A DNA stretch of 64,000 nt from Rhodobacteraceae bacterium EL129 (GTDB lineage Bacteria > Pseudomonadota > Alphaproteobacteria > Rhodobacterales > Rhodobacteraceae): NCBI GenBank assembly GCA_900313005.1, contig ONZJ01000002.1, positions 2,682,996-2,746,995 of the forward strand. The letters are read 5' to 3'. Every line of letters begins with the position of its first letter. Position 1 is the first letter of the stretch. The notes under the pieces were generated by a model. The model was given only the letters and a program-made list of their open reading frames with translations. It had not been told where the DNA came from and did no database searches. The translations under genes were made by a program, and so were the position numbers. Below, in pieces: positions 26,629-34,983 of the stretch.

Positions 26629-27540
26629 ATGTTTAGTAAGTGCTTCAGTACTTTTGTCATCGCTACCTTGGCCATGACGTCCGCGTATGCTGAAAAGTCT
26701 AACCTTCAGGATCCGGTCTATTCGTTCAGCGCCAAGATCGATCAGGTCGATAAGCTGGTCGAAGACCCTATGGGCGTTCTTGCCGCAGAGCATGTCACGC
26801 GAATGTCGCTAGAGACAAAAGCCCGGTTCAGATGGCGTTTTGACGGGAAAAAGCATTTGTTTGTCGAGCCCTTCTTGCGCAAGAGCACCTTTGATCGCGT
26901 TGAAGATGAGTTGGTGTTGGGGTTTTTTGCAGAGTATCGCCATCCTCTCGCAAATAACGTCAAAATCCAGCTTCGCTGGCGAAGTGGTTTGGAACTCAAA
27001 GATGATGTTTTCACCCGTGTCGCCGCGCAGGTGGCATTGAACACACGCCACACCTCTTCGCGCACCAGTCGCGTGACTGCACGCTATAGATATCGCGATC
27101 AAAATGAGACAAAGACATTCAGCGGATATGACCAACATGAAGCGTTTGTTTCCTTTCAGCAGATATGGAAACCAACCAGGGGCAACGTCAGCCGTGTGGC
27201 CGGGATGGTGTATGGCGATTTTCGTCAGGCAGAGGCTGTTGAATTTGACTATGCGGAAATCGGGGTGCGTTTAAATGCCCGTTTTGAGCCGCATCGAGAT
27301 TGGGATCTGACGGCGTTCGCTAAAGCGTTCATTCGTGAGTATGACGGCAAATTTTCATCCGATTATGATTTTGCCAGGCGAGACAAAAAATTATCTGTGG
27401 GACTGGAGGCCAAGTATCAGATCGATAAAAAACAGTCCCTTGCTGGTGCGCTTGGATGGGAGGTTAACCAATCAAATGTAGATATTCGTTCGTATTCCGG
27501 CCCGGTATTCCGGTTGCAATATGTGAGGAAATTCAATTGA
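26629..27540 (+). CDS. Outer-membrane beta-barrel-like protein, candidate polysaccharide export porin
   Basis: A 303-residue exported protein with signal peptide MFSKCFSTFVIATLAMTSAYA. The mature part alternates polar and aromatic or basic residues in strands of 8-12 (for example VKIQLRWRSGLELK, RVTARYRYRD, FRLQYVRKFN), consistent with a 12-16-strand barrel. I do not recognise a named family. By analogy with AlgE or the BcsC C-terminal barrel, it could export the polymer made by the upstream synthase. The end KFN lacks the usual terminal aromatic residue but has Phe next to last. Confidence 0.65.
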   Translation: MFSKCFSTFVIATLAMTSAYAEKSNLQDPVYSFSAKIDQVDKLVEDPMGVLAAEHVTRMSLETKARFRWRFDGKKHLFVEPFLRKSTFDRVEDELVLGFFAEYRHPLANNVKIQLRWRSGLELKDDVFTRVAAQVALNTRHTSSRTSRVTARYRYRDQNETKTFSGYDQHEAFVSFQQIWKPTRGNVSRVAGMVYGDFRQAEAVEFDYAEIGVRLNARFEPHRDWDLTAFAKAFIREYDGKFSSDYDFARRDKKLSVGLEAKYQIDKKQSLAGALGWEVNQSNVDIRSYSGPVFRLQYVRKFN

Positions 27541-28041
27541 GATCGAAGTGATCCAACTACAAACACATCAACTATCGCGAAACTGACTTAACTCGAGGTG
27601 TCTTCACTGAGGCAAGAAATTGTCTGTTTTTCATGATGCAGTTCATGCATCATCCTCGAACATCGAGTTGAATCATTATTTTTGTAGAAGTTGATCATTC
27701 AAACACAGATTAAAAATGCGTCCATCTAGTTTTTTGTCTCTATTGCTGGGTGATCGTTCTTATGAACATTCTGAAGCTTTCAAGTTTCAAACGGCGACTT
27801 AAATCAACCGTTTCTGGATGTCTGCTTTCATTCCAAAAAAATATCACATTAGCCCTCGCAGCGAAGGGCCGCAATCCGCCCCTACCGCCAGACACTTAAG
27901 CTTAATCTCACGCAGCAGCTTCGAATCATCTTCTCTGAATGCCGTTTCCGTACCATGCCATCTACCTCTTTTGGTGAAAGTGTAGTGGCACAGTTTTAGG
28001 GGGAAGGACACTTAGGTGGGGCTGATCAACTGGACGAAAGC
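27541..28041. other. Intergenic stretch after the polysaccharide locus
   Basis: No gene is supported in about 500 AT-richer bases. ATGATGCA-N5-TGCATCAT at 27633-27653 is a perfect 8-bp hairpin, preceded rather than followed by T's, so not a normal terminator for the plus strand. CTCGA-N3-TCGAG follows at about 27655. Confidence 0.4.
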
Positions 28042-28572
28042 CTAGGTCACAATATCGACTCCTGTCGGGATGATATGAAAACCGTCGTCTTCAGGCATAT
28101 TCGTCCCCATCGCCTCGAAGGCCGACTTGCGAAACCGCCTGGTCCGCCAGCCAGCTGCGGAGGGTATGCCGGCGACGTTATCGCTATCCATTCCCCAAGA
28201 CCAGAATTGCACCACCAACCGGTTGCCCTCCTCTTTCACGTCAGTACGGGCCACGAAAACGTGCGGAGTCAAAGCTTGTTTGTAGTATTCCAGAGAAGCG
28301 TTCGCCTCTATGATGTCAATATTTGCCACGTAATCAAGCTTACACAAAAGCAACAAAAACGACGGCCTAGACTTATCCAACGCGAGAACGTCGGCAGTCT
28401 TGTATTTGATGGGTATAACATCAAATAGTTCAGAGGCCTCCAACGGCTCCTCCCCTTCCATGCTGGAAGAGGCAAAAAGCTGGCCAGGATTTTCCAGCGA
28501 TTCAATGTCATAAAAGGTGTTTTGAAAATCCCGGATGGCAATGACCAAAAACAGATCAATCATGTTCATCAT
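28042..28572 (-). CDS. Uncharacterised protein, second gene of an overlapping pair
   Basis: A 176-residue protein I do not recognise. It has no signal peptide or membrane helix. The first half is acidic (SMEGEEPLEASELFDVIPIK) and the middle hydrophobic (SFLLLLCKLDYVANIDIIEA), suggesting a globular cytoplasmic alpha/beta protein. It overlaps the upstream partner by four bases (ATGA), so the two are translated together. The neighbourhood, with integrase relics close by, suggests horizontally acquired cargo. Confidence 0.65.
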   Translation of the reverse strand: MMNMIDLFLVIAIRDFQNTFYDIESLENPGQLFASSSMEGEEPLEASELFDVIPIKYKTADVLALDKSRPSFLLLLCKLDYVANIDIIEANASLEYYKQALTPHVFVARTDVKEEGNRLVVQFWSWGMDSDNVAGIPSAAGWRTRRFRKSAFEAMGTNMPEDDGFHIIPTGVDIVT

Positions 28573-28967
28573 TTTTTGTTCAGCGACGGTTTCAAAATCC
28601 TTTGATCGCAGTAGCCCATTAGGAATTTATGCGCCATCAACATATCCCAACGGTATTGAAAATCCTTTGCCCTTAGTCCCTTAGCTCGCTCAAAGACATT
28701 CGCGGGTGCTTCGAGTAGGTCAAGGTGCAGTATTAGATCGTGCTCTTGATCTTCCCACTCTTTGCGTTCGCGTGTGTAGTGCGCAAGATCGAAGGGCCAA
28801 TCGATACTATTCACCGGTTCTGGCGCAGTTTCCGCTTCGACTCTGCCTCGTTCGAGATCTTCGCTACGACTGCGATGCATTCGCACTCTCAATAACAAAG
28901 CTGCGCCAAGCAATTGTACGCCAGTGCGGTCAAAAGGTATTCGCCGATTCCATTCGTCCAATTTCAT
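28569..28967 (-). CDS. Uncharacterised protein, first gene of an overlapping pair
   Basis: A 132-residue protein without a recognised family. The first 40 residues hold a helix with a small hydrophobic patch (TGVQLLGAALLLRVRMHRS). The rest is rich in charged residues (RERKEWEDQEHDLILHLDLL) and likely helical. It is coupled by an ATGA overlap to the following 176-residue protein. Paired small cytoplasmic proteins of this sort are often toxin-antitoxin, immunity or defence modules, but nothing here proves that. Confidence 0.65.
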   Translation of the reverse strand: MKLDEWNRRIPFDRTGVQLLGAALLLRVRMHRSRSEDLERGRVEAETAPEPVNSIDWPFDLAHYTRERKEWEDQEHDLILHLDLLEAPANVFERAKGLRAKDFQYRWDMLMAHKFLMGYCDQRILKPSLNKK

Positions 28968-29009
28968 ATGGCTTCCCGTGCGCTGTTCGTCGTTTCCTTT
29001 CTTTGCAAT

Positions 29010-29127
29010 AAGTCTCCACCGCTAGGCTGAATGCGTCAAGCGAAGGACCGATAAAGCGCTGAACCGTAACCCACGTAGATGTGTGATTATGAAGAAGTCC
29101 GCCGCCAAAATTGTAATGAGAAAATCA
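29010..29127 (-). pseudogene. Decayed 3' end of a tyrosine integrase (copy 2, catalytic Tyr replaced)
   Basis: On the minus strand the frame reads GLLHNHTSTWVTVQRFIGPS then LDAFSLAVETYCKERKR. This parallels the integrase end at 29317-29580 (RLLNHTPLSITGQRYTRPS, LDALRPAMELVCTELRN). The position of the catalytic Tyr is Phe (QRF for QRY), and a stop codon lies upstream at about 29128. It is a non-functional remnant. Confidence 0.7.
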
Positions 29128-29283
29128 ACCGCGGATGCGCTCCCAAAATCACTCAAAATCGGGAGTGGGATAGGCTTGATATCGTATAACATCGTGGCTT
29201 GTTGCATACACAGAGGTGCGAATCCGAGCTTACGACATGGTTTGGTATCGCGCTTTTGATAACGAGTAATAGAGTTACGAAAG

Positions 29284-29318
29284 GGCCCCGCCGTGAGTGG
29301 AGGGCGGGGCCCATTTTT
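29284..29318. terminator. Strong GC-rich hairpin terminator next to the integrase relic
   Basis: GGGCCCCGCC (29284-29293) and GGCGGGGCCC (29303-29312) form a perfect 10-bp stem with a 9-base loop, followed on the plus strand by ATTTTT. On the minus strand it directly follows the stop of the integrase fragment and ends in CTTTC. It is probably bidirectional. Confidence 0.8.
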
Positions 29319-29580
29319 ACTCGGCGCTTGGAGACCCGCGCCCTGCCCTCGTGCGATTTCGCAATTCAGTACAAACCAATTCCATCGCAGGCCTGAGTGC
29401 GTCAAGAGAAGGCCTGGTGTAGCGCTGACCTGTGATCGACAATGGCGTGTGATTGAGCAAACGCCCAACAATCTCCTCTAGCACCCCGGCTTCCATTGCC
29501 ACAGTTGCAAAGGTACGCCTGTGGGTGTGAGGGCTCCATTCGAGCCTAGGCGTTTGCGATTCTTCACGGCGCGAACTTTG
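29317..29580 (-). pseudogene. C-terminal fragment of a tyrosine (phage/island) integrase (copy 1)
   Basis: The open frame from about 29580 reads SQTPRLEWSPHTHRRTFATV then AMEAGVLEEIVGRLLNHTP. It keeps the HxxR box (HTHR) and the catalytic Tyr in ITGQRYTRPS, but the N-terminal arm-binding and first catalytic regions are gone, and a stop codon precedes it. It shows that an integrative element once lay here. Confidence 0.8.
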
Positions 29581-29920
29581 TCATCCTATTGTCCAGATTC
29601 GCTTCTGATAAAAAGCGAGTTTCCGTATCATTTTGAGCCGATTTTATCGCGCGACTTGGAGAACAAATTTGACGAGTTGAGCAGAGAGCACGATACGCTA
29701 ACGCAAAACATCGATGCGTGTTTCATTCGTGACAAGCCCGTAAGCTCGCATGACGCATGCGACTGAAGCGAGGGTGAACTTCACTTTCCTCCTGTGAAAT
29801 TCGAATAGTTGTGCGGCTTGAAGAGGCCGAAACAAAGGGGGACAGTCGGGGTTACCGGTTGTCAGGTGGCCAGCGCGAAGGACCTGCGCTGGCGGGATGT
29901 GGTCACCCATGGCACAATTG
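29581..29920. other. Non-coding stretch with a hairpin beyond the FAD-monooxygenase gene
   Basis: No gene is supported. CCAGCGC (29870-29876) and GCGCTGG (29886-29892) form a 7-bp GC stem about 30 bases past the stop of the minus-strand monooxygenase gene. There is no T-run, so it is only a possible terminator. Confidence 0.4.
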
Positions 29921-31078
29921 TTACGCTGCAATGGGAAGTTCGGGCAAAAGCGCCTCATGTTCCGCCTTCATGCAGAGGCTTAGCTTCATATGCAGCGCCT
30001 TGAGCGTGTCGTAATCCCAGTCGAATGAAGCGATTTTTGACGTCACATCAAACAACACCGGCGCAATGCAATCACGCTCGGCCTGATACAGGCGCGCATC
30101 GCCGGGAGTGGCCCACAAGGCCTGAGCAATGCGGTTCGCGTCAAGAAACGCATCGGTAATGCCATGCGCGGTGGCAGGATCCTTGAAATACCCCGCATCG
30201 CCGACTAGAGCCCAGCCGGGCCCGGCGCATTGCCGAATATGACCTGGCGCACCGGCAAAGCGACGCATTTTTTCGATTGCGCCACGTTGCCCGAGGTCGG
30301 CGACGCTATCAGGCTCCCAAGCAGACAGGATGGTCATGGCACCTTTGAAAGCATCGTGCCCAAACCATCTGTGGAATGCCTTTGGTGTGCAGGAGGTAAA
30401 AAGGCAATGTGCACCATTTGTGGTGGGGATCAGCCCCGATGACGTGCCCGCTCCGAAGTACCAGCGGTATCCCTGGTTTGGCACACCGTCCACATAGGTA
30501 TAGACGGTTGCGGACCGATGCGCGGAGGTCTGGATTGTCCGGGCCCCCACGCTCTGGGCGACGATTGACCGGCGCCCGTCCGCTCCAATCAGCATATCGG
30601 CATAGACTGACTGATGTGTGCCATCCGGCTGGCGCAGAATTGCACCGACCACGCGTCCGGACTGGTCTGTAATGGTCGAAACAAAGCTAACACCGGTGTG
30701 CAGCTCCGCGCCCGCGGTAACAGCTGCATCGCGCAGGACAGCATCCAGCAACCATCGACGCGGTGCATAAAGGCCATCGGCTGCACCGACTGGTTTTACG
30801 TCAACCACGATCTCTTCTGCACCGTAGTGAAATTGCGTGCTCCGCACAGCAGGCGTCCCCCCGGCCTTGATCCGGGGCAGCAGCCCCCATTGATCCAGCA
30901 AGGTCACTGCTGGACGCATCAGGGCGTGGGTTGACAGTGTGTCGTGCATTTTGGTCTCGCGATCCACGATCAGGACCCGCGCCCCATTGCGGGCCATCAG
31001 CATGCCAGTGGCAGCACCAGCGCAGCGGGCTCCGATGATGATGACGTCGTAGCGGTTATGTTTGAATGCTTGTGTCAT
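29921..31078 (-). CDS. FAD-dependent monooxygenase / geranylgeranyl-reductase-like flavoprotein
   Basis: A 385-residue single-component flavoprotein. It has the N-terminal dinucleotide fold (DVIIIGARCAGAATGMLMAR) and the second FAD motif with GD (WALVGDAGYFKDP). It belongs to the group A hydroxylase/halogenase-like superfamily; no WxWxIP halogenase motif is seen. It starts at the ATG at 31078 after AGGAG, 19 bases after the upstream monooxygenase gene, so the two are co-transcribed. The substrate is unknown; a role in tailoring an amine or thiol product of this cluster is inference. Confidence 0.88.
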   Translation of the reverse strand: MTQAFKHNRYDVIIIGARCAGAATGMLMARNGARVLIVDRETKMHDTLSTHALMRPAVTLLDQWGLLPRIKAGGTPAVRSTQFHYGAEEIVVDVKPVGAADGLYAPRRWLLDAVLRDAAVTAGAELHTGVSFVSTITDQSGRVVGAILRQPDGTHQSVYADMLIGADGRRSIVAQSVGARTIQTSAHRSATVYTYVDGVPNQGYRWYFGAGTSSGLIPTTNGAHCLFTSCTPKAFHRWFGHDAFKGAMTILSAWEPDSVADLGQRGAIEKMRRFAGAPGHIRQCAGPGWALVGDAGYFKDPATAHGITDAFLDANRIAQALWATPGDARLYQAERDCIAPVLFDVTSKIASFDWDYDTLKALHMKLSLCMKAEHEALLPELPIAA

Positions 31079-31097
31079 GTTGGAATTCTCCTGCATT

Positions 31098-32330
31098 TCA
31101 GGCGGCGAGTGAGCGGGGAAGCCCCGCAATCAGATGATTGGCAAGAGCGCGGGCATCGTCTGCGGCCCCGTCGATGAAGGTTGATTTGCGTTGGCGCAGA
31201 TAAGGCAGACCCATGGCGTAAAGCCCGCCCGCAACCACACCGCCTTCATGTGCGAGGTTGCCCTTGCGATCAAAGACCGGCAGTTTGAGCCAGCTGAAGT
31301 CAGGCTTGTAACCCGTGGCCCAGAGCACAGCGCCAAACCCCTCCGCCGCCAGATCAATACTCAGACGCGGAGCGGCTGGCACCTGTGTGGGCGCGTAGCG
31401 TTCCGGCGGGGTGGAAAGCTCTGTCTGTCTCTCGGCCTCGACCCACTGATCAATCGCGCCAAGCAGACGGTTCATTTTCAGATCAGCAGCAGCGCAATGA
31501 TTGGCCAGCGAGCCCGAGAAAAGCGCACGGCCCTGCTGGATCGTGGCCAGACGACCGGTGATTTCGACCCCAAGCTCCTGAAGCGCGTTGAGGTCAATCG
31601 TTTCTCCGGCAACCAGGGTGAGCGAAGGTGTGCGGCGCACCCGGTTAATGTCATCGACCTCCGTGTAGGGTGTGGTTGTGGTGCCCAGACGCTCCATCCA
31701 CGTGGTGATATCCGCATCGCGATAACGGCGCGGGAAGCGCAGGTGATTGCCGACCGCCAAAACCACCTGACGACCTGATTGCTGAATTTCGCGGGCCAGT
31801 TGCAAGCCTGATGCGGACGCGCCGACCACCAGGATCTTGCCATCCGGCAGCTGCGATGGGCGTTTGTAGCTTTGCGGAGTGACGCTCAGGATTCCGGGCG
31901 GTATTTCAGAAGCAAAGCCAGGGATTTTCGGCAGCGCGCAGGCGCCGTTGGCCATGACCACGCTGTCGGCTGTGAACTGGCCTTGGTCGGTTTGAATTTG
32001 ATACGCTCCGGGCATCCCATCGACGGACACCACCGTGGTGCTGGGCAGGATGGGGGCGTTTGATCTTGCCGCGTAGTTGTCAAATTGGTCAACAAGATCA
32101 GAGACTTTCATGAAGCCGTCGGGATCAGAACCAGAGTCGGCTTGGCCATGTAATCCGTTCATCCGATTGGGGGTGAGCAGGCGCAGGCTGTCCCAGCGCT
32201 CGGTGCGCCAGCTGTTGCCAACGCGGCCGCGTTCGATGATCAGATGATCCACTCCGGCCCTGGTCAGCTCGTGGCTCATGGCGAGACCCGAATGACCAGC
32301 GCCGATAATGATTGCAGATCTGTGTTTCAT
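31098..32330 (-). CDS. NAD(P)/FAD-dependent flavin monooxygenase (CzcO/FMO-like)
   Basis: A 410-residue flavoprotein. It has an N-terminal FAD motif (AIIIGAGHSGLAMSHEL), an NAD(P)-binding Rossmann motif (ILVVGASASGLQLAREI) and a third motif, VLWATGYKPDFSWL, typical of class B monooxygenases. Such enzymes oxidise soft nucleophiles (N or S) or insert oxygen next to ketones. The ATG at 32330 directly precedes the FAD motif; a frame extending to 32492 adds an unrelated basic leader and is rejected. It belongs with the OsmC and DUF1127 genes upstream. Confidence 0.9.
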   Translation of the reverse strand: MKHRSAIIIGAGHSGLAMSHELTRAGVDHLIIERGRVGNSWRTERWDSLRLLTPNRMNGLHGQADSGSDPDGFMKVSDLVDQFDNYAARSNAPILPSTTVVSVDGMPGAYQIQTDQGQFTADSVVMANGACALPKIPGFASEIPPGILSVTPQSYKRPSQLPDGKILVVGASASGLQLAREIQQSGRQVVLAVGNHLRFPRRYRDADITTWMERLGTTTTPYTEVDDINRVRRTPSLTLVAGETIDLNALQELGVEITGRLATIQQGRALFSGSLANHCAAADLKMNRLLGAIDQWVEAERQTELSTPPERYAPTQVPAAPRLSIDLAAEGFGAVLWATGYKPDFSWLKLPVFDRKGNLAHEGGVVAGGLYAMGLPYLRQRKSTFIDGAADDARALANHLIAGLPRSLAA

Positions 32331-32436
32331 GTCCGTCGTCCATCGTTCAGGGCATCGCAGGCGTTTGTCCGGATGCGGGGTTTTTCTTGAGGGAAGGTTG
32401 CGGTGGCAGCGGGAGGATCTGCCACCGCAGAGGCGC

Positions 32437-32655
32437 TCAGTGTGCGCCGGGATGAGAGAAGGTGTTTGCCATCGCCTCTCTGACGTCGGCACGGGTTAGG
32501 CCGATATCGGCCAGCTCGCGATTGGTCATGCGCAGCATGTGTCCATAGGTGCGCCGATCTTTGCGATGTAGCGCGTGGTCTTTCAGAGCCTTCCGAGCTT
32601 TTGCGAAAACCGATACGCTGGGGACGCGGGTCATGTGGTCGATGAGATGTGCCAT
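32437..32655 (-). CDS. Small DUF1127-domain protein
   Basis: A 72-residue basic protein ending in the DUF1127 signature, here LRMTNRELADIGLTRADV. Proteins of this kind in alphaproteobacteria are small, often stress- or phosphate-responsive, and can bind RNA. It sits between the OsmC gene and the flavin monooxygenase gene on the same strand. Its role in this cluster is unknown. Confidence 0.85.
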   Translation of the reverse strand: MAHLIDHMTRVPSVSVFAKARKALKDHALHRKDRRTYGHMLRMTNRELADIGLTRADVREAMANTFSHPGAH

Positions 32656-32687
32656 TTTCTGGCTCCTTTGGCGGGGATGTCCTTTCG

Positions 32688-33254
32688 TCAGTTCACACTG
32701 ACATGGACATTGGTGGGGTTGGTGATGATGTCGAAGACAGCCGAGCGTTTCTGCGACTGGGCAACCACGGCGGCAATGTCTTCCTGGCTTGCATCGGCAT
32801 CAATGTCGAAGGACACGCGAATGGCCGAAAAGCCGTTGCGGATATCCGCATCAATGCCAAGAATGCCGGAGACATCCATGTCGCCCTCTACTTTGGCACG
32901 CACCGAATGCAGTTGAATGCCACGGTTCTGCGCAACAGAGGCGACTCCGGCGGTCAGGCAGCTGGCGAGCGCGGAAAGCACGATCTCAACCGGCGTGGCA
33001 CCCAGATCGGAGGCCGCGAATTGCGGGGGGTGATCGGCGTCGATCGTGAACTCACCACTATGCGCCTGTTCTTCACCAAGGCCGAAGAAGCTCTTGACGG
33101 TTGAGCGGCTATGCACCCCACCCATCCAGTCGCATTCAGCACGCCAGGTAAATTGTGCGGCGGCCGGGGCTTCGGTGAGGGCGGCACGCGCACCCATCAG
33201 GGCGTCTACGTTTACGCCATTGTCAGCGGTTTTAACTTCGGTTTGTACGTTCAT
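32688..33254 (-). CDS. OsmC family peroxiredoxin-like protein
   Basis: A 188-residue OsmC/Ohr-fold protein. The family reduces organic or lipid hydroperoxides through a reactive Cys. Here LSALASCLTAGVASVAQNRG holds the conserved peroxidatic-type Cys. The first-position Cys of Ohr is not evident at the equivalent place (CDWMGGVHSR is nearby), so thiol chemistry needs testing. It is the first gene of the minus-strand group that continues with DUF1127 and two monooxygenases, and a conserved palindrome lies upstream. Confidence 0.9.
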   Translation of the reverse strand: MNVQTEVKTADNGVNVDALMGARAALTEAPAAAQFTWRAECDWMGGVHSRSTVKSFFGLGEEQAHSGEFTIDADHPPQFAASDLGATPVEIVLSALASCLTAGVASVAQNRGIQLHSVRAKVEGDMDVSGILGIDADIRNGFSAIRVSFDIDADASQEDIAAVVAQSQKRSAVFDIITNPTNVHVSVN

Positions 33255-33358
33255 TGGACTTGCCTTTCTGATATGGCCGGATGGCCAGAATTTGTGATGT
33301 GTTGCAGTTGATTGAGCAGACCGTCTCGATCTGCGGTGAAGACGTTATGCGGGCGACG

Positions 33359-33429
33359 TGTTTCAGTCCGATGTCGCGGGTTGGGCATTCATGTTTCAGT
33401 TGTGAAACTGTTTTGCCAAACGTGTTTCA
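33359..33429. promoter_or_regulatory. Operator cluster upstream of the OsmC gene (TGTTTCA-N4-TGAAACW plus phased half-sites)
   Basis: TGTTTCA-GTTG-TGAAACT at 33392-33409 is a near-perfect 7-4-7 palindrome, matching the site at 40443-40460 in all but one arm base. Two further TGTTTCA half-sites lie at 33359-33365 and 33423-33429, that is 33 and 31 bases away, close to three helical turns. This suggests cooperative binding by one regulator upstream of the OsmC group. Confidence 0.6.
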
Positions 33430-33435
33430 GACAGC

Positions 33436-33467
33436 AAAAAAAGGTCCTGCATTTGGTATGCAGGGCC
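33436..33467 (-). terminator. Rho-independent terminator of the globin-cyclase-kinase operon
   Basis: On the minus strand GGCCCTGCAT-N5-ATGCAGGACC forms a 10-bp stem (one G-U pair) followed by seven T's. It lies 53 bases after the stop of the histidine kinase gene (33520) and separates that operon from the OsmC group. Confidence 0.88.
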
Positions 33468-33519
33468 ATTGTTGCTGATCGTCGAAGTGATAGGGAATTG
33501 CCCGGCTGCGCCGTGTCGC

Positions 33520-34980
33520 TCACTCAGCAGAAATCGGAAGGTCCACAACAAAGGTCGCACCGGGCTGGCTGTTTGCTTCCAGGCGTATCTGCCCTTGATG
33601 CGCGTTTACCGTGCGCAGGCAAAAGGCCAGTCCGACGCCAGTGCCTTTGCCTGTTTCTTTGGTGGTGAATAAGGGGTCGAACACCCGGTTCTTGATCATT
33701 TCCGGGATGCCGGGGCCATTGTCTGATACGGTTATGCGCAGGAAACCATCCAGCGGCTGACATTCCAGTTCGATCCGATCACCGAAACCCGCATCTCGGA
33801 TTGCATGGGCGGCGTTGATCACAAGGTTGATGATAACCTGGGACATCTGCACCTCATCCGCGGTCACAGGCGGGCAATCATCAGGGCAGGTTACATGCAG
33901 GCCAATGCCCCCCTTGTCCAATTCGGCAGAGGTGGCCTCTTTCGCGATCTCAATCAATTTGCGCGGAGCCACAGGCGCCAGATCAAGAGGCTCTTCGCGC
34001 GCAAGCGATAGAAAGGACCGGACAATCCGCACGCAACGATGGGCGGCAGTAGACAGCTTGTCCAACCGGCGGCTGAGCACGGTGCCTTCAAGCTCTTCCT
34101 GCAAAATATCCGCATTGCCGACAATGATTGATAAAGGGTTGTTCAGCTCATGTGCAATTCCAGCCAAGAGCTCTCCCAGGGCCGACATTTTTTCAAGCTG
34201 GAAAAGCTGTTCTTTTTGTCGATCCAGTTCCGCCTGCACGGACAACTCGTCTGTTAGATCCTCGATATTGGCGACAATCACATCTTCGCCACGATAATCA
34301 ATCAGGCGGGCGGAGACATCAGCCGGAAATTCCTGGCCATCTGCACGCAGGCAAGTGGCGCGCATATTGTCCACCATGCCGTCTGGTAACAAAGCCGTCA
34401 CGAAATCGGCACGCTGTTTTCGATGGGCGAAATGCGCAAAACTACTGCGGGCTGTGCCCAGCAAGGCAGTGGCAGCTGGAGAGCGATAGAGGATTAGACC
34501 ATCATTGATCCGAGACATGGTGAGGCTGGCCGGACAAGCCTCAAGCACCTTGCGCAAAAGGGCTTCGGCCTCGCGTGCTGCATCCACTTCGGTGGTTTCG
34601 GCATGGGTGACAGTTTGGGTGAGGGCAAAACCACCGTCACTCGTCTGGTGGATCATGTAGGCAAAAACCTGTCCATGGGCGCTCGGCATCAAAACGGGAT
34701 CATTGGCGTCAGCCTCTCCGGTCAACCCAGATTCAATCAGATCCAATCGATTGCTAACTGGCTTCGAAAAAGCCGCGCGATTGACAGCCTCACGCAGGAA
34801 GATGTTCCAGGGCAATCCGGGCCTCAACACATCCAAAAGCGTGGCATGTGTGTTGCAGAAATGCGCATTGACAAGAACGAGACATCCCTCTGCATCAAAC
34901 AGGGCCACACCGTGGTCGATGACATCAATCACCTCGCGCAGCGTGTCCTGGCTTGTGGTCTCTTGATCGGGCACCGACAC
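33520..34980 (-). CDS. Cytoplasmic PAS-domain sensor histidine kinase (NtrB-like)
   Basis: A 486-residue soluble kinase. The N-terminus has a PAS_7-like domain (GVALFDAEGCLVLVNAHF, about 20-130), then a second PAS region (about 140-255). The HisKA domain reads EKMSALGELLAGIAHELNNP, with the phospho-acceptor His in AHELNN, and the HATPase has DNGPGIP and GTGVGLAFC. No membrane helix is present, so the signal is cytoplasmic. It starts at a GTG three bases after the cyclase gene, implying coupling, and ends before a strong terminator. It is a paralogue of the kinase at 40615. No receiver gene is directly attached. Confidence 0.93.
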   Translation of the reverse strand: MSVPDQETTSQDTLREVIDVIDHGVALFDAEGCLVLVNAHFCNTHATLLDVLRPGLPWNIFLREAVNRAAFSKPVSNRLDLIESGLTGEADANDPVLMPSAHGQVFAYMIHQTSDGGFALTQTVTHAETTEVDAAREAEALLRKVLEACPASLTMSRINDGLILYRSPAATALLGTARSSFAHFAHRKQRADFVTALLPDGMVDNMRATCLRADGQEFPADVSARLIDYRGEDVIVANIEDLTDELSVQAELDRQKEQLFQLEKMSALGELLAGIAHELNNPLSIIVGNADILQEELEGTVLSRRLDKLSTAAHRCVRIVRSFLSLAREEPLDLAPVAPRKLIEIAKEATSAELDKGGIGLHVTCPDDCPPVTADEVQMSQVIINLVINAAHAIRDAGFGDRIELECQPLDGFLRITVSDNGPGIPEMIKNRVFDPLFTTKETGKGTGVGLAFCLRTVNAHQGQIRLEANSQPGATFVVDLPISAE

Positions 34981-34983
34981 CAG

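Noticed and set aside
27633-27653. Perfect 8-bp hairpin as terminator of the polysaccharide locus
   Set aside because: The T-run is before the stem, not after it, and the reverse strand has none either; kept only as a note.
29205-29235. T-loop-like sequence GTGCGAATCC that could suggest a tRNA near the integrase relics
   Set aside because: The flanking bases do not form the five-pair T stem, and no D arm, anticodon arm or acceptor stem can be drawn.
29022-29471. 149-codon minus-strand frame as a real gene
   Set aside because: It runs out of frame across the two integrase remnants and the terminator hairpin, so it cannot be a genuine protein.
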